From Acinetobacter chinensis (lineage in GTDB: Bacteria > Pseudomonadota > Gammaproteobacteria > Pseudomonadales > Moraxellaceae): a stretch of DNA of 64,000 nucleotides. The DNA is taken from contig NZ_CP032134.1 in the NCBI RefSeq assembly GCF_002165375.2, positions 3,410,001-3,474,000 on the forward strand, written 5' to 3'. A program made the position numbers and the translations under genes. The notes below the pieces were generated by a model that saw nothing but the letters and a program-made list of their open reading frames with translations, was not told where the DNA came from and did not search any database. Positions within the stretch are counted from its first letter, which is position 1. Each line of letters begins with the position of its first letter. Below are positions 1-9,044 of the stretch, piece by piece.

Positions 1-23
1 TTTTTTTCATATAAAGCCATCGC

Positions 24-674
24 TTACATTTTTTTATCTTCAATATTCAGAGCGTTAATTGCAAGCACTGCCTGAGTCCGGTTCTGTACACCCAGTTTAC
101 GGAAAATCGCGGTGACATGAGCCTTAATGGTTGCTTCTGACACATCCAGCTCATAAGCAATCTGTTTATTGAGCAGACCTTCAGCAACCATCATCAGTAC
201 ACGGAACTGCTGCGGTGTTAAAGACTGAATCCGTTCTGCCAGCTCCGTTTCATCTGCTGCACGAGGGTCAAATCCAGAGTTTGCCTGAAGATTTGGCGGT
301 AACCAGATCTCACCTTCGAGCACCTGACGGATTGCTTCGCCAATATGACTTGGATGAGCAGATTTTGGAATATAACCCATTGCCCCATGCGCAATAGCCC
401 GTTGCATAATGGATGCTTCTTCATGTGCAGAAACGACAATAATGGGAAGTGCAGGATACTGTGCACGGACATGAACCAGTGCTGAAAAACCTGACGCGCC
501 TGGCAGATTCAGATCCAGCAGAACCAGATCAGGCTCTGGACCATTTTCAAGCCGTTCATAAAATTCATTTACTGCCGCCGTCTCATGAATCTGAGCCTGA
601 GGTAAGCTGTAGCGAACGGCCTGAATCAAAGCATGACGAAACAACGGATGATCATCAACGATTAATATGTTCAT
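24..674 (-). CDS. LuxR/NarL-family response regulator
   Basis: Two-component response regulator of 216 residues. The receiver domain fills roughly residues 1-120: acidic pair D7/D8, phosphoacceptor D54 in the stretch DLVLLDLNLPG, switch residue S82 and invariant K104. A LuxR-type helix-turn-helix follows at about residues 150-210, with LTPQQFRVLMMVAEG and the recognition-helix stretch SEATIKAHVTAIFRKLGV. This is the standard NarL/FixJ layout, so it should bind DNA as a phosphorylation-controlled dimer. No sensor kinase lies beside it in the window; a partner could lie to the left of the edge. It is divergent from the FMN reductase gene at 1042. The target genes cannot be told from the sequence. 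Confidence 0.93.
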   Translation of the reverse strand: MNILIVDDHPLFRHALIQAVRYSLPQAQIHETAAVNEFYERLENGPEPDLVLLDLNLPGASGFSALVHVRAQYPALPIIVVSAHEEASIMQRAIAHGAMGYIPKSAHPSHIGEAIRQVLEGEIWLPPNLQANSGFDPRAADETELAERIQSLTPQQFRVLMMVAEGLLNKQIAYELDVSEATIKAHVTAIFRKLGVQNRTQAVLAINALNIEDKKM

Positions 675-882
675 AAGCGACGTAAGAGATCTTTTTGCAC
701 AGTGTTTCCTATTCTAACCACACATATGCTGTTAAGGATATGCAAAGACTGACTTTTTTTTAGCCAAAACCACATTTATTTTAAGGAATTTGCACAAAAC
801 AATAGCATTCCTGAAAATATGACATCTTCATCAGTTTTTTATATAAATTTCAGTGCTCTGTATGAAAAGCTTATTCTTATGC

Positions 883-913
883 AATATAAGTTTATTTTTC
901 ATAAACTTATATT
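883..913. promoter_or_regulatory. Perfect 13-bp inverted repeat in divergent intergenic region
   Basis: AATATAAGTTTAT at 883-895 is followed by a TTTTC loop and the exact reverse complement at 901-913. The core ATAAGTTTA recurs at 952-960. The site lies in the AT-rich gap of about 370 bp between the response regulator and the FMN reductase, so an operator is plausible, but a transcript hairpin is equally possible. No GG-N10-GC sigma-54 promoter was found in this gap. Confidence 0.45.
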
Positions 914-1041
914 TCCATTTTTACTTGAAAAATAACATATCTTCAAAACAGATAAGTTTACTGTTTTTCCTTATTTTACCCATGTCCCCTGATGTAGATT
1001 AATGAAAGGCATTCCGAGATTTGATTTATCAGGTTGCAAAA

Positions 1042-1779
1042 ATGTCTTTTTATACTCAACAAAAACCACTCAATATTGTCGCTGTATCTGGCGGTTTAAA
1101 TAATCCATCAAAAACCGAAGCGCTTGTTCAAGCCATTTTAGATGAATTAGGCGAAGCAACACCAATCAATGTGCATTTCATTAAATTCAGTGAAATTGGA
1201 CACTTGTTAGGTGGTGCAATTTACCGTAATCAGCTTCCACAACGTGTTCAGGATGATTTAGCTGCCGTAGAAGCAGCAGATGCTTTAATCGTGGGCACAC
1301 CAGTGTACCGTGCATCATTCACCGGTCTGTTCAAACACTTCTTTGATTTTGTTGAGCAAACTGCACTCGTTGATGTGCCTGTATTATTGGCCGCATCAGG
1401 TGGTTCAGACCGTCATGCTTTAGTGCTTGAGCATCAGTTACGTCCATTATTCAGCTTCTTCCAGGCGCAGACTTTACCGATTGGTGTCTATGCGACAGAT
1501 CGTGATTTTACCCCTGAATACACCATTCACAGCGAGTTTTTACGTGATCGTATTACTTTAGCTGTTGCACGTGCCTTGCCGATTTTAGAGTGGGCACCTG
1601 CCAAAGGTCAGCGTGCTGAAGTGGTGAAATCAAAAACGGAACAAGCCAATCAAAACTTAGGCATTAACAAACAGATTGAGCAGGATGAAGTACTGCCATC
1701 GGCTGCGATTCCAGACCTGGATGCTGCCGAATCGCGTCTACATGCCAAATCCAAAACACCAAAATCACAGGTTGCCTAA
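1042..1779 (+). CDS. msuE: NAD(P)H-dependent FMN reductase of sulfone utilisation (MsuE/SfnE type)
   Basis: Flavodoxin-like FMN reductase of 245 residues. The phosphate-binding loop is near residues 14-22 (VAVSGGLNNPSKT), and the family motif TPVYRASFTGLFKHFFDF is central. It would supply reduced FMN to the SfnG monooxygenase 42 bp downstream, with which it forms an operon. MsuE proteins are usually about 190 residues; here a polar C-terminal tail of some 60 residues is added. I chose ATG 1042, with AGG eight bases upstream, over an in-frame TTG at 1021. The general class is secure; the choice between MsuE and SfnE is not. Confidence 0.85.
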   Translation: MSFYTQQKPLNIVAVSGGLNNPSKTEALVQAILDELGEATPINVHFIKFSEIGHLLGGAIYRNQLPQRVQDDLAAVEAADALIVGTPVYRASFTGLFKHFFDFVEQTALVDVPVLLAASGGSDRHALVLEHQLRPLFSFFQAQTLPIGVYATDRDFTPEYTIHSEFLRDRITLAVARALPILEWAPAKGQRAEVVKSKTEQANQNLGINKQIEQDEVLPSAAIPDLDAAESRLHAKSKTPKSQVA

Positions 1780-1821
1780 GTGCAACCTCGTAAATAGATA
1801 ATAAGAATAGAGGGTCATCAC

Positions 1822-2949
1822 ATGTCACAAAATCAATTCAATAATACAGCTCAACAACAAGCCATAAAGTTTGCCTACTGGGTTCCCAATGTCAGCGGTG
1901 GCTTAGTTGTGAGTAATATTGAGCAACGTACCGACTGGAGCTATGACTACAATGTTCGTTTGGCGCAAGCCGCTGAAAAAAGTGGTTTTGAATATGCGCT
2001 GACACAGATCCGTTTTACTGCTGGTTATGGTGCGGAAAATCAACATGAATCGGTAAGCTTCAGTCATGCACTTTTAGCAAAAACTGAAAAATTAAAAGTC
2101 ATTGCTGCCATTCTGCCTGGCCCCTGGAAACCCGCGCTTGCAGCAAAGCAATTGGCAACCATTGATTATTTAACTAATGGTCGTGTGGCGATCAATGTAG
2201 TGAGTGGCTGGTTCCGTGGCGAGTTTGATGCCATTGGTGAGCCTTGGCCTGAACATGATGAACGCTATGTACGTTCTGAAGAATTTATCCGTACCTTAAA
2301 AGGCATCTGGACAACGGATAACTATAGCTTTGATGGTAAATATTACCAGTTTAAAGACTACACCTTAAAGCCAAAACCTGTGCAAAAACCACATATTGAA
2401 GTGTTCCAGGGTGGAAGTTCACGCGCTGCGCGCGACATGGCTTCCCGTGTTTCTGACTGGTACTTTACCAATGGCAACACCCCTGCTGAACTGAAAAAGC
2501 AGATTGATGATATTCGGGAAAAAGCCAAAGTGAATGGTCACAGCGTAAAAATCGGCGTGAATGCTTTTATTATCGCCCGTGACACTGAAGAAGAAGCACA
2601 AGCGGTACTGCAGGAAATCATTGCCAAAGCCAATGTTGAAGCCGTCAATGCCTTCGGTGATGCCACCCGTGAAGCAGGTGCAGCCTCTAAAGAAGGCGAA
2701 GGTAACTGGGCAAAATCTACTTTTGAAGATTTGGTTCAATATAACGATGGTTTTAAAACCAATTTGATCGGGACACCACAACAAATTGCTGAACGAATTG
2801 TTGAATTAAAAAATGTCGGTGTGGATTTAGTCCTTTCAGGTTTCTTACATTTTATTGAAGAAGTCGAATATTTTGGGGAAAAGGTGTTGCCATTGGTTCG
2901 TGAACTGGAAGCACAACAGCAATCGTTTGTGCAGGTCAGGTCTGCTTAA
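1822..2949 (+). CDS. sfnG: FMNH2-dependent dimethylsulfone monooxygenase
   Basis: Luciferase-like (TIM-barrel, SsuD/NtaA group) monooxygenase of 375 residues, matching the usual SfnG size. SfnG uses reduced FMN and oxygen to turn dimethylsulfone into methanesulfinate, feeding sulfur assimilation. Family features include the N-terminal FAYWVPNVSGGLV, NVVSGWFRGEFDAIGEPW in the flavin-site region and the stretch EVFQGGSSRAARDMASR. A strong AGAGGG ribosome site precedes ATG 1822. It follows the FMN reductase and closes with an intrinsic terminator at 3015, so the two genes form a closed sulfone operon. Confidence 0.92.
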   Translation: MSQNQFNNTAQQQAIKFAYWVPNVSGGLVVSNIEQRTDWSYDYNVRLAQAAEKSGFEYALTQIRFTAGYGAENQHESVSFSHALLAKTEKLKVIAAILPGPWKPALAAKQLATIDYLTNGRVAINVVSGWFRGEFDAIGEPWPEHDERYVRSEEFIRTLKGIWTTDNYSFDGKYYQFKDYTLKPKPVQKPHIEVFQGGSSRAARDMASRVSDWYFTNGNTPAELKKQIDDIREKAKVNGHSVKIGVNAFIIARDTEEEAQAVLQEIIAKANVEAVNAFGDATREAGAASKEGEGNWAKSTFEDLVQYNDGFKTNLIGTPQQIAERIVELKNVGVDLVLSGFLHFIEEVEYFGEKVLPLVRELEAQQQSFVQVRSA

Positions 2950-3014
2950 AGAAGCTTTTCAAGCAGGGTTCTCATGAACTGAATAATCATTATAACCACG
3001 GCAACGGTATATTT

Positions 3015-3047
3015 CCCTCAGAACTCGGTCTGAGGGATTTTTTTCTT
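3015..3047 (+). terminator. Intrinsic terminator after sfnG
   Basis: CCCTCAG (3015-3021) pairs with CTGAGGG (3030-3036) around an 8-nt loop, followed by a run of seven T. It ends the msuE-sfnG operon about 65 bp after the stop codon. Confidence 0.88.
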
Positions 3048-3106
3048 TCAAATCGTCAATCAACATGCTATTCAGACAGTTTGTCTCGAATGGAAGATGT
3101 TCCTGT

Positions 3107-4270
3107 ATGTTGTTTTTCAATAAAAGCACCGCTATTTTCTGCTTTTTTATCAGTTGTACAAGCATCACCACTGCAAATACCAGCCAAGCAGGAATATCTT
3201 CAGATCAGCTCAAGGTTGAAAAAGCGATAAACCAGTCATTTCAGCCCCTGATGAAAAAATATGATGTCGCAGGTATGGCAATCGGCGTGATCTATAAGGG
3301 AAAAAGTTACGAACAATATTCAGGTTTACAGTCCATTGCAGACCATAAAAAGGTGAATAAAAATACACTTTTTGAATTAGGTTCAGTCAGTAAAATATTT
3401 ACTGCAATTGCGGGAACGTATGCGCAAAATCTTGGAAAAATGTCTCCTCAGGATTACCCTGCGCAATATCTGCCTGCACTCAAAAACTCAGAAATCAATC
3501 AAGTGACACTGCTGGAATTGGCAACCTACACCAGTGGCAATCTTCCTTTACAGTTTCCTGATCAAATACAGACGGATGCCGAAATTATTCAATATTTTCA
3601 AAACTGGCACATTAAAAATCCGATTGGAAAATACCGTCAATATTCCAATCCAAGTATAGGGCTGTTCGGTGAGTTGACGGCGAAAGCGATGAAGATGTCT
3701 TTTAAAACCTTATCCGAGCAGGTCATCTATCCGCAACTCGATCTCAAACATACCTATATTCAGGTACCTAAACAACAACAGAAAAATTATGCCTTTGGTT
3801 ATAATCAAAAGAATCAGCCGATACGTGTGACTGCGGGGGCTTTTGATACTCAAGCCTATGGCGTGAAATCGAACCTGGCGGATCTGTTGCATTTTATCAA
3901 TTTAAACATAGATCCTGAGCTTGCCAGAGCAACGATCAAACCTGCGATCAAGGCTACACATACAGGTTATTATAAAATTGGAGACATGACTCAAGCACTC
4001 GGATGGGAAAAATTTACTTATCCAGCGACATTGCAGACCTTACAGGAAAGCAACTCTGAGCGTGTTGTTATGCAATCAAACCCTGTTGAGAAAACAACGG
4101 TTGAGACTGGCTCAAAGGTCTTCCATAAAACAGGTTCTACCAATGGTTTTGGGTCTTATATCATTTATATTCCTGAAGAAAAATTTGGTTTAGTGATGTT
4201 GATGAACAAAAAAATACCGAATCCTGAACGCATCAAAGCTGCTTATGAGGTATTTCATTCATTGCATTAA
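3107..4270 (+). CDS. ampC: Class C beta-lactamase, ADC (Acinetobacter-derived cephalosporinase) family
   Basis: Secreted serine beta-lactamase of 387 residues from ATG 3107, which has GGAAG nine to ten bases upstream and begins a clear signal peptide. An in-frame ATG at 3065 has no ribosome site. The three active-site motifs are intact: SVSK (catalytic Ser93), YSN (Tyr179-Asn181) and KTG (from Lys341). Stretches such as FELGSVSKIFTA, LELATYTSGNLPLQFPD, GKYRQYSNPSIGLFG and FHKTGSTNGFGSY closely resemble the ADC enzymes as I remember them. The protein should act in the periplasm on cephalosporins. No ISAba1-like promoter insertion is visible upstream, so expression is probably basal. It stands alone between sulfur genes. 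Confidence 0.92.
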   Translation: MLFFNKSTAIFCFFISCTSITTANTSQAGISSDQLKVEKAINQSFQPLMKKYDVAGMAIGVIYKGKSYEQYSGLQSIADHKKVNKNTLFELGSVSKIFTAIAGTYAQNLGKMSPQDYPAQYLPALKNSEINQVTLLELATYTSGNLPLQFPDQIQTDAEIIQYFQNWHIKNPIGKYRQYSNPSIGLFGELTAKAMKMSFKTLSEQVIYPQLDLKHTYIQVPKQQQKNYAFGYNQKNQPIRVTAGAFDTQAYGVKSNLADLLHFINLNIDPELARATIKPAIKATHTGYYKIGDMTQALGWEKFTYPATLQTLQESNSERVVMQSNPVEKTTVETGSKVFHKTGSTNGFGSYIIYIPEEKFGLVMLMNKKIPNPERIKAAYEVFHSLH

Positions 4271-4319
4271 AATCGACATAACTCTAAAAATGCCAGTTGA
4301 ATAACCACATAAAATAAGT

Positions 4320-4344
4320 CCTCTTAACATTTCCCGTTAAGAGG
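4320..4344. terminator. Hairpin downstream of the ADC gene
   Basis: CCTCTTAAC (4320-4328) pairs perfectly with GTTAAGAGG (4336-4344). No T-run follows on the plus strand, so termination for the beta-lactamase gene is uncertain. The rest of 4345-4470 holds nothing I recognise. Confidence 0.45.
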
Positions 4345-4472
4345 TCATCATAAAATTAAAAGATATTATTAACTGATGTTCCGCAATAACATCAAATCTT
4401 AGATCGCACCTCAATAAAAAGTGGATACGCGATAACGTCATCCGTAACGTGTTTGAGGCATAAGCATGCTAA

Positions 4473-4507
4473 AAGCAAAAAGCCCCATATTATTTCAATG
4501 AGGCTTT
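4473..4507 (-). terminator. Intrinsic terminator of the SRPBCC gene
   Basis: On the minus strand AAAGCCTCAT pairs, with one mismatch, with ATGGGGCTTT, followed by TTGCTTTT. It sits 17 bases after the stop of the minus-strand gene at 4525. Confidence 0.75.
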
Positions 4508-4524
4508 CTAAAGTTTTCAGCCAA

Positions 4525-5103
4525 TCAGTGTGTTTCGATATAATTCTTTAAATGTTGCGCCATTTCCCATTGTGAACCGACAAAACGATACAATGCTTCA
4601 ACTTCTTGCTTGCTCGCACCTTCAATAAATTTCTTATCTAAAGTCACTTCAATAGTTCGCTTAAACTCGGTTGTATTTTGAGATTTTTCTGCAAATTCAT
4701 AACTGATTTTAGAATGAATCGGCACTTGCGCATAAGTTTCCCAACCTGCGATCACAAACTTTTTATTCGGAATATATTCCAGAACATGCCATTCATTGGT
4801 CCAGTTTTTGATACCAGGAATTGGACTTGCAATCGTTTCCTTAAACTTAATGCCTTGTTGCACCTTCACATTTTCAGGTTGAATACGCAGCGTCACACCT
4901 TTATTGATATCTGGCCATATATTGACATTGGTCAATGATTTAAACACATGCGCAACAGGTTTTTGAATTTCAACGGTGGCATAACCGCCTGTTGAATAAT
5001 TCAGAACTGTTTTCTCCTCAACCTGTACAGGACGATCTTCTGCCCAAGCTTGCGACATACTCATCGCAGGTAATAACAACAATGCATAAGCTAATTTTTT
5101 CAT
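4525..5103 (-). CDS. Secreted SRPBCC-fold protein
   Basis: Protein of 192 residues. A signal peptide spans about residues 1-21, ending AWA before EDRPV. The remainder resembles SRPBCC/polyketide-cyclase (START-like) domains: VEIQKPVAHVFKSLTNVNIWPDIN, written in parts here, is typical of the first strand and helix, and the C-terminal long helix ends VGSQWEMAQHLKNYIE. Such domains bind hydrophobic ligands in a deep cavity; the ligand here is unknown. It is monocistronic, with its own terminator, and GAGAG precedes the ATG. The function is not assignable beyond the fold. Confidence 0.75.
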   Translation of the reverse strand: MKKLAYALLLLPAMSMSQAWAEDRPVQVEEKTVLNYSTGGYATVEIQKPVAHVFKSLTNVNIWPDINKGVTLRIQPENVKVQQGIKFKETIASPIPGIKNWTNEWHVLEYIPNKKFVIAGWETYAQVPIHSKISYEFAEKSQNTTEFKRTIEVTLDKKFIEGASKQEVEALYRFVGSQWEMAQHLKNYIETH

Positions 5104-5328
5104 GAATTTTCTCTCATTCTTTCAATATTATTCATTCATCAATGATTTGATATTGAATCAATTTAGCATAGTTATTTTGAGCCAAAGGTGCGCTTTATAG
5201 GAAATATTGTCCTATTTTTAAAGGTTGATATTTAAGTACAAACAAGCCAATCGCACATCATTTACTATGAATAAACGATCAGCTTTTACTGCTGACCAGA
5301 TATTAATAAAATCTGTATTTTATTGAAT

Positions 5329-6507
5329 TTAAGAATAAAAACTCGGATCAGGCACTTTTCCTGTCAGTAACCATTCACCGACTTCCTGATACTTATAATC
5401 AATCGGATCATGCAAAGTCTGCGTGCGTACATTCCGCCAGAAACGGTCTAAATTCAGTTTGGCTGTGGTGGCTCTTGCACCCATGACCTGGAAAATATTT
5501 TGCGTCACAAATAGCGACGTATTGGTTGCGGCAATTTTCGCAGTGGCTATCGCAACAGATACCTGTCCACGCTGTTCTGCTGTTAAATCCTCACCTACAT
5601 TCCACGCATCCTGCAAAGTTTCTACGGCTTTATTGGCAAGTAAAAGCACACTTTCAAGCTGCACATAAAATTCAGCAAAATGCTTTTGGGTAAATGGATC
5701 ATTGACCGCATTTTCAGCCAAAGATTTCGACCATGCTTTCTGACTTTGCACAGCCTCTTTGGCAATTTCAAATGCTCCCTCAGCCACACCTAAAAATAAA
5801 TGTACAAAAATCAGTTGCGCAATCAACGGACGTATACTCGAATATGGTGTACTTAAAGGGCCTGGATTAAGTAACAATTCATCTTTGGAAATTTTGACCT
5901 GTTCAAAATGGCTAGTACCGCTATCGGTCTGGCGTTGCCCCATATTGTTCCAGTCACCCAAAAAACTTACGCCCTCACGTGCAGTGGGAATCACCCCGAT
6001 CAATAATTTTCCAGCTTCATTAAAACCCGAACAGAGTAAAATATCTGAATCAATTGAACCTGAACAAAAGCTTTTATCACCTTGAAAAATATATTTATTC
6101 TCTGAGATTTGAGTTGCTGTGGTGCGTTGATCCAATGGATTTAAAGTATTGCCCCAGAACAGATTATTTTTTGCCGTATCTTCAAACCATTTTGCATATT
6201 GCTCAGGTTGAGAAAATAATTGCACTGTCGCAATCAATAAATGATGAAAACCATAGACATGCGCCAAAGAACTATCGACTTGTGCAATAGTTCGGATGGT
6301 ATGGAAAATAGTTTTCCAATCCGCCCCTTGCCCGCCATATTGCTTAGGAATAGACAGTCCAAGCAAACCACTGCGACGAATCAGATCACGTTCATACTTT
6401 GGATTGCCCCCCGTCTTGTCTCTTTCAGCCGCAGTCTGCGCAAATTGCTCAGCCAGTCGTTGAGCAACTTCGAGGGGAGATCGGTTTAAAGCCTGTGGCG
6501 CATTCAT
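5329..6507 (-). CDS. Acyl-CoA-dehydrogenase-fold flavin monooxygenase, SfnB/SfnC/DszC desulfurization type
   Basis: Protein of 392 residues with the three-part acyl-CoA dehydrogenase layout: helical N-terminus with LGLSIPKQYGGQG, central beta domain with FQGDKSFCSGS, and C-terminal helical bundle. The ending RFWRNVRTQTLHDPIDYK is characteristic of the DszC/SfnB sulfur-acquisition branch, which hydroxylates or oxidises sulfur compounds with reduced flavin rather than dehydrogenating acyl-CoA. AGGATA lies six bases before ATG 6507. Its closeness to msuE-sfnG suggests a role in organosulfur use, though it is a separate transcription unit on the other strand. Which sub-branch it belongs to needs a tree. 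Confidence 0.82.
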   Translation of the reverse strand: MNAPQALNRSPLEVAQRLAEQFAQTAAERDKTGGNPKYERDLIRRSGLLGLSIPKQYGGQGADWKTIFHTIRTIAQVDSSLAHVYGFHHLLIATVQLFSQPEQYAKWFEDTAKNNLFWGNTLNPLDQRTTATQISENKYIFQGDKSFCSGSIDSDILLCSGFNEAGKLLIGVIPTAREGVSFLGDWNNMGQRQTDSGTSHFEQVKISKDELLLNPGPLSTPYSSIRPLIAQLIFVHLFLGVAEGAFEIAKEAVQSQKAWSKSLAENAVNDPFTQKHFAEFYVQLESVLLLANKAVETLQDAWNVGEDLTAEQRGQVSVAIATAKIAATNTSLFVTQNIFQVMGARATTAKLNLDRFWRNVRTQTLHDPIDYKYQEVGEWLLTGKVPDPSFYS

Positions 6508-6617
6508 ATGACTATCCTTATTTTCAATATTTTTAGCTTAGCAGATCATCCTGAACTGCTTTATCTGAATGCCTGCTGTGCTTATGCACTATTTTGAAAA
6601 TACTGAGCCACACAAAA

Positions 6618-6648
6618 AAATACCGCTGGCCTGAAGCTAACGGTATTT
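6618..6648 (-). terminator. Intrinsic terminator of acs
   Basis: AAATACCG (6618-6625) and CGGTATTT (6641-6648) form the stem; on the minus strand it is followed by a T-rich run. It lies about 165 bp after the acs stop, beyond the repeat copy at 6748. Confidence 0.75.
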
Positions 6649-6734
6649 AACCTTCGATTCAATTTGTTGAACTAAAAGTGATTCAATAAATAGTATTCTT
6701 CCACAATTTAAAAAGTAATCACTTAGCTTCTATT

Positions 6735-6795
6735 AAAATCATAATGTAAGTCCCTTCTCCCTGGGGATGAGGAGTGAAACTCCGCAAGAAAAAGG
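6735..6795. repeat. Degenerate copy of a dispersed palindromic repeat
   Basis: The segment starting AAGTCCCTTCTCCCT at 6748 and running to CTCCGCAAGA at 6789 matches, with a few changes, the left part of the longer element at 14652. Only half of that element is present here; it abuts the 3' end of acs. Together with the terminator at 6618 it fills the 306-bp gap between the desulfurization enzyme and acs. Confidence 0.75.
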
Positions 6796-6813
6796 TGAAA
6801 ACCAATTGTCAAA

Positions 6814-8757
6814 TCAACTATTCGCCTGCACTTCTTTAATCAACTGATCCACCACACTCGGATCAGCCAGTGTCGAGGTATCTCCCAGACTATCCAGCTC
6901 ATTGGCAACGATCTTACGCAAAATACGACGCATGATTTTTCCTGAACGGGTTTTTGGCAATGATGGCGCCCAATAAATGGCATCAGGGGTCGCAACAGGA
7001 CCTAGAACCTTACGTACCCACACCACCAGTTCCTGACGCAATTCTTCCGTTTCAGCTTCACCTGCCTGTAAAGTGACATAGGCGGCAACGCCCTGACCTT
7101 TAATATCATGTGGCATACCGACCACCGCAGACTCAGCGACTTTTTCATGCGCCACCAAAGCACTTTCAATCTCAGCGGTTCCTAAACGATGCCCAGAAAC
7201 ATTCAGAACATCATCGACGCGTCCAGTGATCCAGTAATATCCGTCTTTGTCACGGCGTGCCCCATCACCGGTGAAATACGCTCCTGGGTAAGTTGAGAAA
7301 TACGCTTCAATAAAACGCTCAGGGTCTCCCCAGATCGTCCGCATCTGTCCAGGCCAGGAATCTTTGATAATTAAATTCCCCTCAGCCTCTCCCTCAAGTT
7401 CATTGCCCTCTGCATCGACCAAAGCAGGCTGTACCCCAAATAAAGGACGTGTTGCAGAACCTGGTTTAACCGCTGTAGCGCCAGGTAGTGGGGAAATCAA
7501 AATACCGCCTGTTTCAGTCTGCCACCACGTATCTACAACTGGACAACGACTTTCACCAACGACGGTATAGTACCAGTTCCAGGCCTCAGGATTGATCGGC
7601 TCACCCACAGTACCTAATAGACGTAAACTGCTACGATCGCTCTCACGGACGTAGGCATCACCCTCACGCATCATGGCGCGAATCGCAGTCGGTGCTGTGT
7701 AAAGGATGGTAATATTATGTTTATCAACAATATGCCCTGTACGTGCCCAGCTAGGATATTGCGGAATACCTTCCGACATCACTGTGGTCGTACCATTGGA
7801 CAATGGACCATAGAGCACATAGGAATGCCCCGTAATCCAACCCACATCGGCAGTACACCAGAACACATCACTCTGTTTAATATCAAACACTTCACGGAAA
7901 GTTGAATTTGCATAGGTCAGATAGCCACCTGTGGTATGCAATACACCTTTCGGTTTTCCAGTAGAACCTGAGGTATACAGAATAAACAGTGGATCTTCCG
8001 CATTCATCGGTTCAGGTGGACAAATATCAGTGACGGTCATGATTTCCATGTGATACCAAAGATCACGGCCTTCTTTCATCGTGATCGGATGCCCTGTACG
8101 GTGTACCACAATCATTTTTTCAACTGAAGATGTACCATCCAGTTGTAATGCTGCATCGACATTTTCTTTGAGTGGAATGGTTTTACCACCACGCATGCCC
8201 TGGTCAGCTGTGATCACCAGTTTTGCCTGACTGTCATCAATACGACTCGCCAAAGAATCTGGCGAAAAACCACCAAAGACCACGCAATGCACAGCACCTA
8301 TACGTGTACATGCCAACATGGCAATGGCAGTCTCTGGAATCATCGGCATATACAGCACCACTCGATCCCCTTTACGGATACCATTTTTCTTTAGAACATT
8401 GGCAAAACGACATACCTCATCATGTAACTCTTCAAAAGAGATTATTTTATGACGTGATGGATGATCCCCCTCCCAGATAATCGCAGGTTTCAATGGGTGT
8501 TCTTTTAAATGACGATCCAGACAGTTTTCACTAACGTTTAACTGCCCATCTGCAAACCACTCGATTTTGAAGTGATCGGGGTCATAACTGGTATTCTTCA
8601 CTTGTGTGAAGGGTTTAATCCAGTCAAGTTTCTTCGCTGCTTCTGCCCAGAATTCGTCTGGGTTTTCTACAGACTTCTGATACCGTTCAAAATACTGTTG
8701 TTCATTGGTTCTTGCTGTTTTTACAAATTGTTCGGGTACCGGATATATCTCATTCAT
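6814..8757 (-). CDS. acs: Acetyl-CoA synthetase (AMP-forming)
   Basis: Adenylate-forming enzyme of 647 residues, close to the usual 650. It converts acetate, ATP and CoA to acetyl-CoA through acetyl-AMP. Visible features are the phosphate loop YTSGSTGKPKG, the WWQTETGG substrate-site motif, the hinge region ITGRVDDVLNVSGHRLGTAE and the C-terminal PKTRSGKIMRR, where Lys607 is the conserved lysine that protein acetylation can silence. It appears monocistronic, with a terminator at 6618. The roughly 290-bp upstream gap shared with the divergent DUF805 gene should hold its promoter; I see no certain operator. Confidence 0.97.
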   Translation of the reverse strand: MNEIYPVPEQFVKTARTNEQQYFERYQKSVENPDEFWAEAAKKLDWIKPFTQVKNTSYDPDHFKIEWFADGQLNVSENCLDRHLKEHPLKPAIIWEGDHPSRHKIISFEELHDEVCRFANVLKKNGIRKGDRVVLYMPMIPETAIAMLACTRIGAVHCVVFGGFSPDSLASRIDDSQAKLVITADQGMRGGKTIPLKENVDAALQLDGTSSVEKMIVVHRTGHPITMKEGRDLWYHMEIMTVTDICPPEPMNAEDPLFILYTSGSTGKPKGVLHTTGGYLTYANSTFREVFDIKQSDVFWCTADVGWITGHSYVLYGPLSNGTTTVMSEGIPQYPSWARTGHIVDKHNITILYTAPTAIRAMMREGDAYVRESDRSSLRLLGTVGEPINPEAWNWYYTVVGESRCPVVDTWWQTETGGILISPLPGATAVKPGSATRPLFGVQPALVDAEGNELEGEAEGNLIIKDSWPGQMRTIWGDPERFIEAYFSTYPGAYFTGDGARRDKDGYYWITGRVDDVLNVSGHRLGTAEIESALVAHEKVAESAVVGMPHDIKGQGVAAYVTLQAGEAETEELRQELVVWVRKVLGPVATPDAIYWAPSLPKTRSGKIMRRILRKIVANELDSLGDTSTLADPSVVDQLIKEVQANS

Positions 8758-9044
8758 AATTATACTTCCTTGATTTTATTCATCTCATCACGAGATGTAT
8801 GCCGAAATTCTTGCTTTTATTACCTGCATCAGATCACTATTACGTTTGTTTTTTGATCATCTCAATCATGCTTTAGTCGTATATTATATATACAGTTTTA
8901 TCCTCCATTTAAAACATATTCAACAAAAACATGTCTCCATCTGGTATCTGCTTCATTAAATTCATCCTATAATTTTTACAGAGCCAGTGCAGGCGATTTA
9001 AAACAAACCAGCATTCTCTTACTGAAAAGCTACCGGAATCACTC

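Noticed and set aside
1021..1041. TTG start for the FMN reductase
   Set aside because: ATG 1042 is in frame, has AGG at good spacing and gives the family-like N-terminus.
675..1041. Sigma-54 promoter expected for sulfone genes
   Set aside because: No GG-N10-GC pair with the right flanks was found in this gap.
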